Shown: one piece after another, positions 6,599-8,214 of the stretch | Position numbering within the stretch: the stretch's first letter is position 1 | How the letters are laid out: the number at the start of each line of letters is the position of its first letter | Assembly (NCBI GenBank): GCA_031276105.1 | Contig: JAISNS010000142.1 | Coordinates: 1-8,214 of the forward strand | Source: Dysgonamonadaceae bacterium | GTDB lineage: Bacteria; Bacteroidota; Bacteroidia; Bacteroidales; Azobacteroidaceae | Length of the DNA: 8,214 nt | Reading direction: 5' to 3' | The notes under the pieces: generated by a model | The model's database searches: none | The model's input: the letters and a program-made list of their open reading frames with translations, nothing else | Told to the model about the DNA's origin: nothing | Made by a program: the position numbers and the translations under genes

Positions 6599-8214
6599 TT
6601 AAATGGTTCTTTCCACCGTTCCGTTCACCTTCAATTTAATCACCTCAATACTTTCCAGCCCGTCGTTATCCACTACTTTTACGGCGATGATATGCAATCC
6701 CGCTTTAAATTTCGACGTTTGCCGACCTTCCTTGTCGAGCATTACATCGGCTTTGAAACCTTGTTCGGCATCGTATGCAAAATCCCAACTGTAAAACTCA
6801 ATGCCTGCTTCGCTCGTGCCGGCGGCGACAAACTCTATTTCGCGAATACCTTTTGCATCGCGGCTCAATTCATTAATGTCCACAATAACTGTCGGCTTTT
6901 TCGCTATCGGAACAATGTCTTCCACTTTCACTAATTCGATAATGATATTTTCCTTGTTTTTCAGACGGGCAATTTCTTCTACCGCGCCTTTGCCAAACGA
7001 AAAGGCGATAATGTACCCGATTGGTTTTTTATTTTTAATATTTTTATCGTACAGTTTTTTATCTGCGCGTTTTACGGCAGAAAGAAAGTTATCAATCACA
7101 TTGCGTCCGATATTATCGCTACGTTTTACTTGAATAGGCGTATTGTCGGGCATTTTGCCGTCAAGCCCCAAGTCGCTACGCTGTTTGGTATTGCTTATGC
7201 CGCCAAACTGCTGAACAATCCACAACTCAAACTCGAAAGCGTTTTTGTAGCGCAACGTGTCGTAATCGTATTTGTGTAACTGAACGGTGAACAGGGCGCT
7301 GAATAAATCCCGCTGCTTGTCTAATCGCAGTTCCGTCACTTTGATTGCCTGAACGGACTGGTCGATACCGATCCATTCTCTGTTTAGTTTGTCGGCAACG
7401 GCAACCGTTGTGCCACCGCCAACAAAGGGATCAAGGACGGAGTCGCCTTCATCTGTCGAACATTTCAGGATTCGTTCCAAAAGGGCTTCGGGTTTTTGGG
7501 TAGGATAGCCGATACGTTCCGCTTTGTTTCTGAAAACGCAGTTTTCCCAAAAATCATCTATGCTGTTTCCGGGCATCTCGTCCAAGTACTGTTTCAAATA
7601 CGGTTTGCCTGTTTCCGAATAATAAATAAGGTTTTGTTCCTCAAACTCTTCCATATTCTTTTTAGAATATGCCCAATACCTGCCTTTGGGAGGCAAAATG
7701 CCTTTCCATTCATACAGCGTATCGCCTCCGGGTTTTGCTGCGGATAAATCGGTTGCCTTAAAACGTCTGCCGTCCGAATCGCTTTTATTGTACGACTGAC
7801 CAATATAGTCGCTTTTATATTTCTCAAACTGAGGATAAAAGACAAACTCCTTTATATTCTTGGCATAGAAAAACAGTTTATCCTGTATTCGACCAAAATG
7901 TTTCGCTCCCTGTTTGCTATCATTATGCGTCGTTGTTCGTTTCCACGTGATTTCATTCAGAAAATTGTTCATCCCGAATATCTTATCCAAAATCTCTACC
8001 CGGATATAAGCATCCGCGTGCCAGTCGCAATGCAAAAAGATACTTCCTGTGGGTTTCAAAATCCGGTACATGTCTTCTACGCGCTCTTTGAGCCACGCGA
8101 TATACTGTTCAATGCCGCCCGCCCAGCGGTCTTGAAACGAGCGCACTTCGCCTTCGTCGCCCCATATCACCTCGTAGTTGCGATTACTGAAAAACGGCGG
8201 GTCGAGATAGACTA
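6599..8214 (-). CDS. N4/N6 DNA methyltransferase fused to Mrr-like nuclease and PKD-like tail, 5' partial
   Basis: A probable single-chain restriction-modification enzyme. The frame runs off the right edge; the GTG at 8170-8168 is internal, because the 14 codons before it encode VYLDPPFFSNRNYE, which contains the catalytic DPPF motif (8203-8192). About 537 residues are visible. Order: motif IV DPPF; GSIFLHCDWHADAY; a variable middle that probably recognises the target (ITWKRTTTHN to about NCVFRNK); YPTQKPEALLERI; motif I SVLDPFVGGGTTVAVA (near 7440-7400). Motif IV before motif I is the beta-class order. Next is a PD-(D/E)XK domain of Mrr type: FEFELWIVQQFGG, then SDLGLDGK and PIQVKRS (Asp...Gln-x-Lys). 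The last 85 or so residues look like a PKD-type beta sandwich (YSWDFAYDAEQG, VKVVDNDGLESIEVIKLKVN). Presumed role: methylate a DNA site and cut unmethylated DNA. The target sequence cannot be read from this. The motif-I end and the stop at 6601-6599 are intact. Confidence 0.88.
   Translation of the reverse strand, partial: VYLDPPFFSNRNYEVIWGDEGEVRSFQDRWAGGIEQYIAWLKERVEDMYRILKPTGSIFLHCDWHADAYIRVEILDKIFGMNNFLNEITWKRTTTHNDSKQGAKHFGRIQDKLFFYAKNIKEFVFYPQFEKYKSDYIGQSYNKSDSDGRRFKATDLSAAKPGGDTLYEWKGILPPKGRYWAYSKKNMEEFEEQNLIYYSETGKPYLKQYLDEMPGNSIDDFWENCVFRNKAERIGYPTQKPEALLERILKCSTDEGDSVLDPFVGGGTTVAVADKLNREWIGIDQSVQAIKVTELRLDKQRDLFSALFTVQLHKYDYDTLRYKNAFEFELWIVQQFGGISNTKQRSDLGLDGKMPDNTPIQVKRSDNIGRNVIDNFLSAVKRADKKLYDKNIKNKKPIGYIIAFSFGKGAVEEIARLKNKENIIIELVKVEDIVPIAKKPTVIVDINELSRDAKGIREIEFVAAGTSEAGIEFYSWDFAYDAEQGFKADVMLDKEGRQTSKFKAGLHIIAVKVVDNDGLESIEVIKLKVNGTVERTI

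Noticed and set aside
8168..8170. GTG as the true start of the methyltransferase
   Set aside because: The codons upstream encode LDPPFF, the catalytic motif IV, in the same frame, so the gene starts beyond the window.

Overview
The window looks like a chromosomal segment from a member of the Bacteroidota, most likely Bacteroidales. The evidence is a hybrid two-component regulator of the Bacteroides HTCS type (periplasmic beta-propellers, Y_Y_Y, kinase, receiver and AraC output in one chain), Bacteroidota -7 promoter boxes (TAnnTTTG) in front of three genes, A-rich leaders instead of clear Shine-Dalgarno sites at most starts, and a small Fn3-like protein of a type I associate with this phylum. 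The species cannot be named from the sequence.

Layout. (1) Positions 1-302, minus strand: the 5' part of a pyridoxamine-5'-phosphate-oxidase-like flavoprotein. It runs off the left edge and has two possible in-frame starts, one giving a signal peptide. (2) Positions 303-597: a divergent promoter region with one -7 box on each strand and two dyad-symmetric sequences between them. (3) Positions 598-4617, plus strand: a full-length HTCS sensor/regulator. (4) Positions 4614-5141, plus strand: a 175-residue protein with a PD-(D/E)XK-like motif resembling CdiA C-terminal toxin nucleases. Its start overlaps the HTCS stop by 4 bases. (5) Positions 5142-5825: a gene-free stretch with a C10 run, a tRNA-3'-end-like fragment, a hairpin, and an array of about 10.4 copies of a 21-bp repeat centred on the palindrome GACTTAAGTC. 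(6) Positions 5826-6503, plus strand: a conserved Bacteroidota hypothetical with a C-terminal fibronectin-III-like domain and its own promoter. (7) Positions 6526-6561: a perfect 16-bp hairpin between convergent genes. (8) Positions 6599-8214, minus strand: a beta-order N4/N6 DNA methyltransferase fused to an Mrr-like nuclease domain and a PKD-like tail, truncated at the right edge.

How the genes may relate. The HTCS would sense a periplasmic ligand and control transcription. No SusC/SusD or glycoside hydrolase genes lie in the window, so its target is not visible. The overlapping nuclease gene is the unusual partner: such toxin-type domains normally sit at the end of a large secreted protein next to an immunity gene, and neither is present here. 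The methyltransferase-nuclease fusion is a probable single-chain restriction-modification enzyme. Together with the tRNA-like fragment and the repeat array, it suggests that the right half is accessory or rearranged DNA, which is inference.
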